From an uncultured Bacillus sp. (GTDB taxonomy: Bacteria; Bacillota; Bacilli; Bacillales; Cytobacillaceae): a DNA stretch of 24,412 bases. A program made the position numbers and the translations under genes. This document shows positions 5,890 through 14,035 of this stretch, in pieces (the stretch's first letter is position 1; each line of letters starts with the position of its first letter). The notes under the pieces are model-generated. The model worked only from the letters and a program-made list of their open reading frames with translations. It had not been told where the DNA came from and ran no database searches. The stretch spans positions 1 to 24,412 of the forward strand of contig CALCRD010000412.1 in assembly GCA_937894355.1 (NCBI GenBank). Reading direction: 5' to 3'.

Positions 5890-7574
5890 CAAATTCCTAC
5901 CTTCATTTCCCTTGCCAGATGCAATAATTCCTCTGCATGTTGCTTTGTTAAGTCCGTTATTTCAGCTCCAGAGATCATTCTGCCAATTTCTTTTATTTTT
6001 TCTTTTTCAGACATAGCAATTACCGATGTTTTAGTTCTTCCATCTTTTATCTTTTTTGCAATAAAAAGATGAGTATCAGCTATGGCTGCAACTTGTGGTA
6101 AGTGAGAAATACATAAAACCTGAGAAATATTAGATATTTTGTATATTTTTTCACCAATTGCCTGTGCAACTCTGCCACTAACTCCGGTATCAACCTCATC
6201 AAAAATTAGCGAGGTCACACCTTGATGAATTGAAAAAATACTTTTTAATGCAAGCATCATCCGAGACATTTCTCCACCTGAAGCAATTTTTGCTAACGGC
6301 TTCAAAGGTTCTCCTGGGTTTGTTGAAATAAAGAATTCCACAATGTCTTTACCATTTTTTTGATAAGAATCCAAGGTTTTGAAATTAACTTCAAAGATTG
6401 TTTTATCCATATATAGATCTTTTAATTCACGATGAATTAGTTTAGTAAGAGTGTTAGCTGTTTTCTTTCGCAAATCAGTTAGTTGTTTTGCTTCTAACAT
6501 CAAGTCTTTAGTTAATGAGGCCAGTTCTTTTTCCAATTGATGAATATGGGTTTCTTTATTTTGGATTGTTTCGATTTCTTCATCAATCGTTGCCGCGTAT
6601 TCTAGTATCTCTTGGATCGTATTTCCATATTTACGCTTTAATCCATTGATTTCTGTTAATCGTTCTTCAATTTCATTCATTCGTTCTGGATTAAATTCCA
6701 TTCCCTCTAGCTTATTGCGAACCGATTGCATCATATCTTCCAATTGGAAATAACAATTGGAAACAATCTCATACATTTCTTTATTTTCGGAATCAAGCTC
6801 TGCAGCATTTTCTAAATGAGACATGGCCATGCCAATCCAATCAAGACCTGTTTGTTCCCCTCGTAATGATTCATAGGCGGCCTGAAGTGAAGCATAAGTC
6901 CTTTGGAAATTAGAAAGCTTACTCTTTTCCTCGAATAATCGAGCGTCTTCGTTTAGATGCAAATCTGCATTTTGAATCTCCTCGAGCTGAAATTGAATTA
7001 AATCAAGTCGGTGAGCCATTTTTTGCTCATTCTCACTAAGACTTTTAATTCTTTTTTTCGTTTCTTCGTAGCGTTTGTATACTTTTTGGTATTCGGTTTG
7101 AGCTTCTATAATGTCAGCTCCGCCAAATTGATCTAATAATGAAATATGTTTCGACTCATTCATAAGCTCTTGATGTTCATGTTGACCATGGATATCAATC
7201 AGTGTACTGCCAAATTCTCTTAACACCGCAATCGTTACCAATTTCCCGTTAATGCGGCAAACACTTTTTCCACTTTTAGTCATATCTCTACGAAGGACAA
7301 TCATTCCTTCTTCAATTTCAATTCCAAATTCTAGTGCTTTATGATAACAAGGATGTTGATCCTCAACAAGAAAAAGACCTTCGATTTCAGCTTTGTTTTC
7401 TCCATGCCGAATATATTCTGAAGATCCTCTACCTCCGACGAGAAGATGGACTGCGTCAATAATAATCGATTTCCCAGCACCGGTTTCCCCGGTAAGGACC
7501 GTTAATCCCTTTTCAAAGGAAATTGAAAGTGATTCTATAATTGCAAAGTTTCTAATTGATAATTCGCTTAGCAT
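5889..7574 (-). CDS. recN: DNA repair ATPase RecN
   Basis: A 561-residue SMC-like protein recruited early to double-strand breaks. Walker A GETGAGKS (29-36) and the Q-loop region IDIHGQHEHQ (126-135) form the N-terminal half of the ATPase head. A long coiled-coil middle (about 155-380) is interrupted by a hinge-like part. The C-terminal half has signature ASGGEMSRMM (431-440), Walker B SLIFDEVDTG (455-464) and the ISHLPQVAA switch. Length is normal for the family. The ATG is preceded by GAGGTG. It follows ahrC as in B. subtilis. I looked for a LexA box (CGAAC-N4-GTTCG) in the upstream gap and did not find one. Confidence 0.97.
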   Translation of the reverse strand: MLSELSIRNFAIIESLSISFEKGLTVLTGETGAGKSIIIDAVHLLVGGRGSSEYIRHGENKAEIEGLFLVEDQHPCYHKALEFGIEIEEGMIVLRRDMTKSGKSVCRINGKLVTIAVLREFGSTLIDIHGQHEHQELMNESKHISLLDQFGGADIIEAQTEYQKVYKRYEETKKRIKSLSENEQKMAHRLDLIQFQLEEIQNADLHLNEDARLFEEKSKLSNFQRTYASLQAAYESLRGEQTGLDWIGMAMSHLENAAELDSENKEMYEIVSNCYFQLEDMMQSVRNKLEGMEFNPERMNEIEERLTEINGLKRKYGNTIQEILEYAATIDEEIETIQNKETHIHQLEKELASLTKDLMLEAKQLTDLRKKTANTLTKLIHRELKDLYMDKTIFEVNFKTLDSYQKNGKDIVEFFISTNPGEPLKPLAKIASGGEMSRMMLALKSIFSIHQGVTSLIFDEVDTGVSGRVAQAIGEKIYKISNISQVLCISHLPQVAAIADTHLFIAKKIKDGRTKTSVIAMSEKEKIKEIGRMISGAEITDLTKQHAEELLHLAREMKVGI

Positions 7575-7634
7575 AAGTCACCTCTTCTACTTAGGCTGTT
7601 TTCGCCGTAAAGATTGTTGTTAAAATCTTAAACC

Positions 7635-7656
7635 CGATTTTAACTAGGTAAAATCG
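7635..7656. promoter_or_regulatory. Palindrome upstream of recN
   Basis: CGATTTTA (7635-7642) and TAAAATCG (7649-7656) form a perfect 8-base inverted repeat with a six-base centre, 61 bases before the recN start. Size and spacing suit a dimeric regulator. It matches neither LexA nor ArgR consensus. No convincing promoter adjoins it. Confidence 0.35.
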
Positions 7657-7684
7657 ATTTTGTAGCTCGAAAGTTAATTTGCAA

Positions 7685-7767
7685 GCTCTTTTCTCATAAA
7701 TGTTGGCTGTTTTATATCTAAACACTTCATATTCATTTTATAAAGAAAAAAAGTTTGAGAAAAGAGC
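7685..7767. other. Long-range 12-base perfect inverted repeat after ahrC
   Basis: GCTCTTTTCTCA (7685-7696) and TGAGAAAAGAGC (7756-7767) are exact reverse complements 59 bases apart, starting six bases after the ahrC stop on the minus strand. The AT-rich loop includes a T-run (CTTTTTTTCTTT). It may fold the ahrC-recN mRNA at the gene junction. It is not a standard terminator because the T-run is inside the loop. Confidence 0.5.
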
Positions 7768-7773
7768 CCCTAC

Positions 7774-8223
7774 TTAGAGCATCTCAAGAAAACGTTTAGA
7801 AACAATCTCGGTATTTTCTTCTGTTCTACAAATGATTAAAATCGTATCATCTCCACAAATGGTACCCATGATTTCATCCCAATCTAAATTATCAATTAAA
7901 GCACCAATTGCCATTGCATTACCTGGCAGGGTTTTCATGACAAGTAAGTGTCCAGCATGATCAATTTTTACAAAAGCATCCACTAATGCTCGTTTAAGTT
8001 TCTGCAGCGGATTGAAACGCTGATCTGCAGGTAAGCTATATTTATATCTACCGTCCATTAAAGGTACCTTAACTAAATGTAACTCTTTAATATCTCGAGA
8101 AACTGTTGCTTGTGTTATTTTAAAACCAGCTTCTTTCAAGAAATCAACTAATTCATCTTGTGTTTCAATATCATTATTTGTAATAATATCCCTTATTCTA
8201 ATATGTCTTTGGCCTTTATTCAT
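7774..8223 (-). CDS. ahrC: Arginine repressor ArgR/AhrC
   Basis: A 149-residue hexameric, arginine-dependent regulator that represses arginine biosynthesis and activates catabolism. The N-terminal winged helix (about 1-70) has RHIRIRDIITNNDIETQDEL and the recognition segment ITQATVSRDIKEL. The C-terminal oligomerisation and arginine-binding domain (about 78-149) ends with GTICGDDTILIICRTEE, whose GDD is the arginine-contact motif. Length and order match B. subtilis AhrC. ATG with GAGGTG at six bases. It begins after a strong tlyA terminator, so it probably has its own promoter. TTGTCC-N17-CATATT just upstream is possible but weak. Confidence 0.96.
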   Translation of the reverse strand: MNKGQRHIRIRDIITNNDIETQDELVDFLKEAGFKITQATVSRDIKELHLVKVPLMDGRYKYSLPADQRFNPLQKLKRALVDAFVKIDHAGHLLVMKTLPGNAMAIGALIDNLDWDEIMGTICGDDTILIICRTEENTEIVSKRFLEML

Positions 8224-8286
8224 ACTATCACCTCAATAATTCTGTTAAAAATATGTATATGATGTTTATACAGGACAACTTTTTTC

Positions 8287-8317
8287 AAAAAAAGGAATAA
8301 GCAATTCGCTTATTCCT
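8287..8317 (-). terminator. dxs-tlyA operon terminator overlapping the tlyA stop
   Basis: A perfect 10-base stem AGGAATAAGC / GCTTATTCCT (8293-8302 with 8308-8317), five-base loop, then TTTTTTT on the minus strand. The tlyA stop codon TAA (8312-8310) sits inside the stem, so the last codons double as terminator arm. Confidence 0.9.
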
Positions 8318-9158
8318 CATTTACTTTCTTCTTAGATAGCTCCTGGTGGGCTTGTTCTACAACTTGGGAAGGAGAAGAAGACAATAGATTATCCCCTAAT
8401 TCATTATCTTTTTCCCCATCCCATCTTAAATGGAGTAGAAATTCAATATTTCCATCTCCCCCGGTAATAGGTGAATGAGATAAATTTACAATTGTAAATC
8501 CAAGTTCCCTCGAAAAATTAATTATCTTTTCTAATACACTGATATGGACATTTTTATCACGAACGATTCCTTTTTTCCCAACTTGCTCCCGGCCTGCTTC
8601 AAACTGAGGTTTTACTAGAGCTAGTGTGTCACTTCCTGGAATCAAAAGCGTTTTTAATACAGGAAGAATTAATTTTAAAGAAATGAACGAAACATCAATG
8701 GTCGCAAAATTAGGCATCCCATATTGTAAGTCTGCAGCGGTTAAATACCGAAAATTTGTCCGCTCCATTACCACGACACGCTCGTCTTGTCGCAATTTCC
8801 AAGCAAGCTGATTATAACCAACATCAACAGCATAGGTCATTTTTGCACCATTTTGCAATGCGCAATCAGTAAAGCCTCCTGTAGATGAGCCAATATCAAG
8901 CATAAGCTTGTCGGTCACATTAAGATCAAAGTCTTTCAGTGCTTTTTCAAGCTTTAACCCGCCACGACTAACATATGGTAAAACATTTCCTTTAATTTTT
9001 AACGGTGTATCTTCACTAACTTTCTCACCGGGTTTGTCTAATCTCAATTCATTACTATACACCAAGCCGGCCATCACAGCTCTCTTGGCCTTTTCTCTTG
9101 TTTCTATTAGTCCTCTTTCAACTAGCAGTACGTCTATTCGTTCTTTTTTAATTTTCAT
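8310..9158 (-). CDS. tlyA: TlyA family 2'-O-methyltransferase (YqxC)
   Basis: A 282-residue protein with an N-terminal S4 RNA-binding domain (about 5-62), a PYVSRGGLKLEKAL linker and an FtsJ-like SAM methyltransferase domain. That domain has DIGSSTGGFTD (88-98), AVDVG, TIDVSFISL (153-161) and LVKPQFEAGR (181-190). Relatives methylate 2'-OH groups of 16S or 23S rRNA, and mycobacterial TlyA is the studied member. The true target here is unknown. The C-terminal 30 residues are polar and variable. Its ATG overlaps the dxs stop as ATGA, so translation is coupled to dxs. Confidence 0.92.
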   Translation of the reverse strand: MKIKKERIDVLLVERGLIETREKAKRAVMAGLVYSNELRLDKPGEKVSEDTPLKIKGNVLPYVSRGGLKLEKALKDFDLNVTDKLMLDIGSSTGGFTDCALQNGAKMTYAVDVGYNQLAWKLRQDERVVVMERTNFRYLTAADLQYGMPNFATIDVSFISLKLILPVLKTLLIPGSDTLALVKPQFEAGREQVGKKGIVRDKNVHISVLEKIINFSRELGFTIVNLSHSPITGGDGNIEFLLHLRWDGEKDNELGDNLLSSSPSQVVEQAHQELSKKKVNEE

Positions 9159-11053
9159 GTTCTCTGCCTTTGCTGCTGTTTTCCTGCAAGTATTTGCAGT
9201 CTCTTAACGGTATCTTCGGTGGTTAAGCCGATTTCTTTTAATAGGTTATCAACATCGCCGTGCTCGATAAATTGATCTGGAATTCCCATCCGTTCTATCC
9301 AAGCTTGCTGATATCCATGGTCATGAGCAAACTCCAACACAAAGCTTCCAAATCCACCTTGTAATATCGCTTCCTCAATTGTTAAAATCGGAATATTATC
9401 AGCTAAAATCTCCATCAACATTTTTTCATCTAATGGCTTAATAAACCTTGCATTAACAACTCGAATCGATAAACCTTGTTTTTCCAATTGTTCTGCAGCA
9501 TCCAATGCCATCCGGACCGTTGTCCCAAAGGTAAGGACAACAACATCCTTCCCTTCTTTAAGGACCTCCCAAGAACCAATAGGAAGCGCCTTAAACTCTT
9601 TATCCATCGGTACACCTAATCCATTTCCCCGCGGATAGCGTAAGGCTATTGGACCTTCTCCATATTGTAGGGCAGTATAAACCATATGCTGTCCTTCATT
9701 TTCATCTTTCGGCATCATTAACACGAGATTAGGTACATGGCGTAAGAAGGCAATATCAAAAACTCCTTGATGAGTTTCACCATCGGCACCTACTAATCCC
9801 GCTCTGTCTATACCAATAAACACATTTAAATTTTGCCGACAAATATCATGAACCACTTGGTCATAAGCTCTTTGAAGAAAGGTAGAGTAGATAGCTAAAA
9901 ACGGCTTCATATCTTGAGTTGCTAATCCCGCAGCCACTGTAGCGGCATGTTGTTCAGCAATTCCAACATCAAACATTCTGTCAGGAAACTCACTAGCAAA
10001 TCCTTCAAGTTTAGAACCGACTGGCATTGCTGGTGTTATAGCAACAATACGGGAATCTGTACGCGCCAATTTCCGAACTGTTTCACTTACTAGAGCACTC
10101 CACGCTGGAGGTGGGTTATCTGGCTTTAGAAACGCACCTGTTTCGATTTTATATGGACCAGTCCCATGCCAATTTCCAATTTTATCATTTTCTGCGGGAT
10201 GATAACCTTTTCCCTTTTTGGTAATAACATGTAAAAGAACAGGCCCTTCTGTTTTTTTTGCATAGTTAAAGTTTTCAAATAAATCTTCATAACTATGGCC
10301 ATCCACAGGTCCTAAATAGGTAAAGCCTAATTCCTCAAAGAACATTCCCGACACGAATAAATATTTCAAACTGTCTTTAACCCGTTCAGCAGTTGCCGAA
10401 AGTTTATCACCAACAGCAGGTACTTTCTTAAGTAGCAGTTCAAGTTCATCCTTAACCCAATTATATTTCCGTGCAGTTCTAAGCCTTCCAAGAACACTGT
10501 GTAAGGCACCCACATTAGGCGCAATCGACATTTCATTATCGTTGAGGATAACAATCATATTTTTCTTTTCATGTCCAATATGATTTAATGCCTCTAATGC
10601 CATGCCACCTGTTAATGCACCGTCCCCGATAATCGGAACAATATGCGATTTTTCCCCTTTTAAATCACGAGCAATGACCATTCCCATTGCTGCAGATAGC
10701 GAAGTTGAGCTATGTCCTGTTTCCCAAACATCGTGTTCACTTTCTATCCGCTTTGGAAACCCACTTAAACCTTGATATTGTCTCAAGGAATCAAATTCGC
10801 TTGCTCGTCCAGTTAAAATTTTATGAACGTATGATTGGTGTCCAACATCCCATATGAATTTATCCTTTGGACTATCAAAACATTTATGCAATGCTATTGT
10901 TAATTCTACTACTCCTAAATTAGGCCCAATATGTCCTCCGGTTTTTGATAATTTCTCAATCATAAACTTTCGGATTTCTTTGCTAAGGACTTCCAATTCA
11001 TGAATGGAGAGACCTTTTAGAAAAGAAGGGTCTTTAATTGATAATAGATCCAT
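9155..11053 (-). CDS. dxs: 1-deoxy-D-xylulose-5-phosphate synthase
   Basis: A 632-residue TPP enzyme that condenses pyruvate and glyceraldehyde 3-phosphate, the first committed step of the MEP isoprenoid pathway. GGHIGPNLGVVELT (39-52) and TPP-binding GDGALTGG (143-150) with NDNEMS (171-176) lie in the first domain. Catalytic E367 in GIAEQHAATVAAG starts the pyrimidine-binding domain, and a transketolase C-terminal domain closes it. The length is usual. ATG; the upstream AAGTGAGTGG is only a moderate ribosome-binding site. It follows ispA after a 284-base gap with promoter and terminator signals, and overlaps tlyA by four bases. Confidence 0.98.
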   Translation of the reverse strand: MDLLSIKDPSFLKGLSIHELEVLSKEIRKFMIEKLSKTGGHIGPNLGVVELTIALHKCFDSPKDKFIWDVGHQSYVHKILTGRASEFDSLRQYQGLSGFPKRIESEHDVWETGHSSTSLSAAMGMVIARDLKGEKSHIVPIIGDGALTGGMALEALNHIGHEKKNMIVILNDNEMSIAPNVGALHSVLGRLRTARKYNWVKDELELLLKKVPAVGDKLSATAERVKDSLKYLFVSGMFFEELGFTYLGPVDGHSYEDLFENFNYAKKTEGPVLLHVITKKGKGYHPAENDKIGNWHGTGPYKIETGAFLKPDNPPPAWSALVSETVRKLARTDSRIVAITPAMPVGSKLEGFASEFPDRMFDVGIAEQHAATVAAGLATQDMKPFLAIYSTFLQRAYDQVVHDICRQNLNVFIGIDRAGLVGADGETHQGVFDIAFLRHVPNLVLMMPKDENEGQHMVYTALQYGEGPIALRYPRGNGLGVPMDKEFKALPIGSWEVLKEGKDVVVLTFGTTVRMALDAAEQLEKQGLSIRVVNARFIKPLDEKMLMEILADNIPILTIEEAILQGGFGSFVLEFAHDHGYQQAWIERMGIPDQFIEHGDVDNLLKEIGLTTEDTVKRLQILAGKQQQRQRT

Positions 11054-11143
11054 CTAACGGACCACTCACTTTCGTCTGTAAGTTCTGCAAACAGATCAAA
11101 GCTTCTTAACGAATAGACTTGTATACTATATCGTCATTACCTG

Positions 11144-11177
11144 AAAAAAGAGCCGCTAACACAAAAGTGATAACGGC
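11144..11177 (-). terminator. Intrinsic terminator or attenuator upstream of dxs
   Basis: The minus-strand hairpin spans 11177-11152 with arms GCCGTTATCAC / GTGTTAGCGGC. It pairs over 11 positions with one T-T mismatch and one G-U pair around a TTTT loop, followed by TCTTTTTT. It lies 91 bases before the dxs start. Confidence 0.75.
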
Positions 11178-11277
11178 AACTGTGAAAGGTTTGTAATTGA
11201 GCAAATGTATATTCTTTACTATGCCCAAAGAATCTTTGTCCGTATTAACATATGTATTAAAAAAATACATTGTACAT
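11144..11277 (-). ncRNA. Candidate small RNA or attenuated dxs leader (about 134 nt)
   Basis: A strong sigma-A promoter and an intrinsic terminator on the same strand bound a ~134-base non-coding stretch. On the minus strand there are two stem-loops, ATGTATT-TTTTT-AATACAT (11269-11251) and ATTCTTT-N9-AAAGAAT (11233-11211), then the terminator hairpin (11177-11152). The first arm, AATGTAT, can also pair with ATACATT (11208-11202) further down, allowing an alternative fold. No open frame longer than about 10 codons with a ribosome site is present. Either transcription ends here (a free small RNA) or read-through feeds dxs, 90 bases further on. It matches no class I recognise. Confidence 0.5.
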
Positions 11278-11284
11278 GGGCAAC

Positions 11285-11313
11285 ATTATAACATAAATAG
11301 ACAAGGCTCTCAA
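11285..11313 (-). promoter_or_regulatory. Strong sigma-A promoter downstream of ispA
   Basis: Minus strand: TTGAGA (11313-11308), 17-base spacer, TATAAT (11290-11285), so 5/6 and 6/6 to consensus with ideal spacing. It begins 25 bases after the ispA stop. The expected start, near 11277, is about 224 bases before dxs. Confidence 0.75.
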
Positions 11314-11337
11314 ATATTCACCAAATTTCACGAAATG

Positions 11338-12231
11338 TTAACAATCTCTCGCCACAACAAGTTCAGTAATATCTTCCAGCAACTCTGTATTTAACTTAGT
11401 TAATTGAAGGTGATATTTAGCTGCATCATAATGTTTACGCATAGCCTCTTTAGCTCCGTCCATTGTAAGTAAAGCCGGATATGTGCTTTTATGTTTTTCC
11501 TCATCACTTCCAAGTGGCTTACCAATTAATTCTTCATTGCCTTCTAAATCTAAAATATCATCACGGATTTGAAAGGCCATACCTAAATGCTTAGCAAATG
11601 CTTCTAAATTAGCCGACTGTTCTTCATTAGCATTGGCCATTAATGCCCCCGCCATAACACTAAATATCAACAACTTACCTGTCTTATGTGAATGAATATA
11701 TTCAAGTTCTGTTAAACTAAGATTTTTTTCCTCACCTTGTATATCAGCCACCTGACCTCCAACCATACCTTCAGCCCCAGCAGCTTTTGCCAGCATTAAG
11801 CACAAGTCCAATTTGGTCTTTAAATCAGCATGCTCTTCAGGGGTTTCAGATACGATTTGAAAACTATAAGTTAATAATGCATCTCCTGCTAAAACAGCTA
11901 ATGCTTCACCAAAGACTTTATGGTTTGTTGGCTTCCCTCTGCGCAGATCATCATCATCCATACTTGGAAGGTCATCGTGAATTAATGAATAAGTGTGGAT
12001 CATTTCTAGAGCGCAAGCAGGGTATATCCCTTTTTTTGAATCAATTCCAAATGCCTGTAGTGTCGCAAATAATAGTAAGGGGCGAATCCTTTTTCCACCT
12101 GCTTTTAGCGAATACAACATCGACTCCTTAAGTTCGTTTGGAGCAGCTATTCTATAAATAAATTCCTCCATTTTATTTTCAAGAAGTTGTTTATATTCTT
12201 GCGAAAAAGAGGTTAATGTTTGATCTGACAA
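11338..12231 (-). CDS. ispA: Farnesyl diphosphate synthase (IspA/YqiD)
   Basis: A 297-residue polyprenyl synthase making farnesyl diphosphate from IPP and DMAPP/GPP, the feedstock for undecaprenyl phosphate and quinone side chains. The first aspartate-rich motif is DDLPSMD (86-92) with the two-residue bacterial insertion, and the second is DDILD (224-228). GGKRIRPLL (45-53) binds IPP, and GQVADI (159-164) and HKTGKL are present. The start is TTG (12231-12229) with a strong AGGAGG seven bases upstream, formed by the end of xseB. Two bases separate it from the xseB stop. Confidence 0.96.
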   Translation of the reverse strand: MSDQTLTSFSQEYKQLLENKMEEFIYRIAAPNELKESMLYSLKAGGKRIRPLLLFATLQAFGIDSKKGIYPACALEMIHTYSLIHDDLPSMDDDDLRRGKPTNHKVFGEALAVLAGDALLTYSFQIVSETPEEHADLKTKLDLCLMLAKAAGAEGMVGGQVADIQGEEKNLSLTELEYIHSHKTGKLLIFSVMAGALMANANEEQSANLEAFAKHLGMAFQIRDDILDLEGNEELIGKPLGSDEEKHKSTYPALLTMDGAKEAMRKHYDAAKYHLQLTKLNTELLEDITELVVARDC

Positions 12232-12233
12232 CG

Positions 12234-12467
12234 TTATTCCTCCTCGTTAATGGAAAAGCTTACGATTTCCCCATCATCTGTTAATATTTGCGTAAGTGCA
12301 TCTTCTACTTGTTTTAATTTATCATGACACATCTTTGACAGTCCCATTCCTTCTTTATAAATTGAAATCGCTTCTTCAAGAGGAACATCGCCTTCTTCTA
12401 GTCTCTCTACAAGAACTTCTAATTTTTCCATCGCTTCTTCAAATGATAAAATCTGTTCTTCAGACAT
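12234..12467 (-). CDS. xseB: Exodeoxyribonuclease VII small subunit
   Basis: A 77-residue helical-hairpin subunit that binds the XseA large subunit in several copies. It contains SFEEAMEKLEVLVERLEEG and VPLEEAISIYKEGM, the family signature. A longer frame starting at a TTG eight codons upstream would overlap xseA. The ATG at 12467 is preferred because AAAGGAGAG lies seven bases upstream and MSEEQ matches family N termini. It is four bases downstream of the xseA stop and two before ispA. Confidence 0.95.
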   Translation of the reverse strand: MSEEQILSFEEAMEKLEVLVERLEEGDVPLEEAISIYKEGMGLSKMCHDKLKQVEDALTQILTDDGEIVSFSINEEE

Positions 12468-12471
12468 CTGC

Positions 12472-13812
12472 TTACTCTCCTTTAATGTCAATTACCTTAC
12501 ATTTTAATTGCCCATCTGACATTCTAACTGCAATTTCTTCATTTAGGCTGACCTGATTTATTTTATTTACCAGCTTTTCATCATCAGCAAAGACGATACT
12601 GAAACCTCTTTCCATAACCTTAAGTGGGCTTAAAGCTTCAAGTTTTTCTAGATTATGTGAAAAATCCCTTTGCTTTTTCGTCAAAAGATTTTGCATAGCT
12701 CGATTTAATGCCTTTGTTAGTTTTGATTGAGCCTCTATTGCTTCTGATATTTTCTTGTGTGGCTCGTTCCGTATGAGCCGTTTATGTAAGTTTTGAGCCT
12801 GAATATTTTTCAATTCTAGCATTTTTTTCGAAGCGCGTACCAGTTGTTCTGTTTGTCTGTCCAATTGCTCTAACTTTTGTTCATAAAGTTTACGAGGATA
12901 ACGGAAGGCATACGATTTATCTAGACGGCTTAACCGGGCTTTTTGCGAACCAATCTTTTCCTTCATTGAACGGAGCATTCGCGAATCCCGATTTATTATT
13001 CGCTCAATCAATTCGTCTATATGTGGCACTGCAAGTTCTGCCGCTGCAGTTGGCGTAGGTGCTCTGAGGTCAGCGACGAAGTCAGCGATGGTAAAATCAG
13101 TCTCATGGCCCACTGATGAAATGATTGGGACTTTTGAAGCAAAGATTGCCCTTGCAACTATCTCCTCATTAAAGGCCCATAATTCCTCAATTGACCCCCC
13201 GCCTCTACCGACAATCAACACATCGATATTGCTTGAATTTGCAAAGGAAATAGCTTTTACAATAGAAGGCGCTGCTTGATCTCCTTGAACTAGTGCGGGA
13301 ATTAACAAAATATTTGCGATTGGATAACGCCTTTTGATGGTCGAAACAATATCCCGGATTGCTGCTCCTGTTGGGGATGTTACCACGCCAACTGTTTTAG
13401 GATATTTAGGTAGATTTTTTTTACTTTCCGTGGAAAATAAGCCTTCAGAGGCCAATTTTGCTTTTAATTGCTCATAAGCTAGAAATAATTCACCGACACC
13501 ATCGGGCTTCATTTCCTTAATATAAATTTGGTACTGTCCGCTCCCCTCATATACAGACAGGTCGCCTCGTATCAGTACCTGCATTCCGTTTTCAACCTTA
13601 AACTTCATCGACCGATTGGCACTAGCAAACATAACAGCCAAAAGCCTTGCTTTGTTGTCTTTAAGCGTAAAGTACATATGTCCGCTTGAATGTTGTTTAA
13701 AGTTAGATATTTCCCCTTTTACAAAACAGTCCTGTAAATGAGGATCGACGTCAAATTTTCTTTTTATGTACTTAGTTAAAGCGGCTACAGTTAAATATCT
13801 TTGTTCCTTCAT
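12472..13812 (-). CDS. xseA: Exodeoxyribonuclease VII large subunit
   Basis: A 446-residue catalytic subunit degrading single-stranded DNA to oligonucleotides. The N-terminal OB fold (about 1-105) includes VKGEISNFKQHSSGHMYFTL. The catalytic core (about 120-330) has VGVVTSPTGAAIRDI, DVLIVGRGGGSIEELWAFN and PIISSVGHETDFTIADFVAD. A coiled-coil C-terminal part binds XseB, and SPLKVMERGFSIV marks the end domain. The ATG follows AAAGGAG. It is separated from folD by a terminator-like hairpin and a 223-base gap, so it may start a transcription unit with xseB and ispA; I see no convincing promoter. Confidence 0.97.
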   Translation of the reverse strand: MKEQRYLTVAALTKYIKRKFDVDPHLQDCFVKGEISNFKQHSSGHMYFTLKDNKARLLAVMFASANRSMKFKVENGMQVLIRGDLSVYEGSGQYQIYIKEMKPDGVGELFLAYEQLKAKLASEGLFSTESKKNLPKYPKTVGVVTSPTGAAIRDIVSTIKRRYPIANILLIPALVQGDQAAPSIVKAISFANSSNIDVLIVGRGGGSIEELWAFNEEIVARAIFASKVPIISSVGHETDFTIADFVADLRAPTPTAAAELAVPHIDELIERIINRDSRMLRSMKEKIGSQKARLSRLDKSYAFRYPRKLYEQKLEQLDRQTEQLVRASKKMLELKNIQAQNLHKRLIRNEPHKKISEAIEAQSKLTKALNRAMQNLLTKKQRDFSHNLEKLEALSPLKVMERGFSIVFADDEKLVNKINQVSLNEEIAVRMSDGQLKCKVIDIKGE

Positions 13813-13867
13813 TTTTAACTCCTTTGAGAATGAAATGACGGATTAAGTGTGACTTTTCATCTGCGGT

Positions 13868-13894
13868 GGGGTTCCACATCCACCCCGGATGGTG
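13868..13894 (-). other. GC-rich imperfect hairpin in the xseA upstream region
   Basis: Minus-strand GGGGT (13886-13882) can pair with ACCCC (13872-13868) across nine bases. The competing hairpin CATCC-GGGGT-GGATG overlaps it. It is the only GC-rich patch in the folD-xseA gap, about 60 bases before xseA. It could be a leader structure or a degraded repeat. Confidence 0.35.
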
Positions 13895-13924
13895 ATATCT
13901 TAGGGTTTAAAGTCCTTCTGTTAG

Positions 13925-14028
13925 ACAAAATAAAAACAAAAGCCCATCCCATTCATTATAAATTCAGAAAACCAATTCGTCACCTTGAACAGGAAATCTA
14001 AATTTCAGCAAAAATGGAACAGGCTTTT
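13925..14028 (-). terminator. Large-loop terminator downstream of folD
   Basis: AAAAGCC-TG-TTCCATT (14028-14013, minus strand), just after the folD stop, pairs with AATGGGA-TG-GGCTTTT (13953-13938). That is two 7-base helices around a 2x2 internal loop, with a 59-base terminal loop, followed by GTTTTTATTTTG. The long loop is unusual, but the T-tract fits an intrinsic terminator. Confidence 0.55.
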
Positions 14029-14035
14029 TTCTTTA

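Noticed and set aside
13813..14035. Riboswitch in the folD-xseA gap
   Set aside because: No match to a riboswitch core I can recognise; only generic hairpins.
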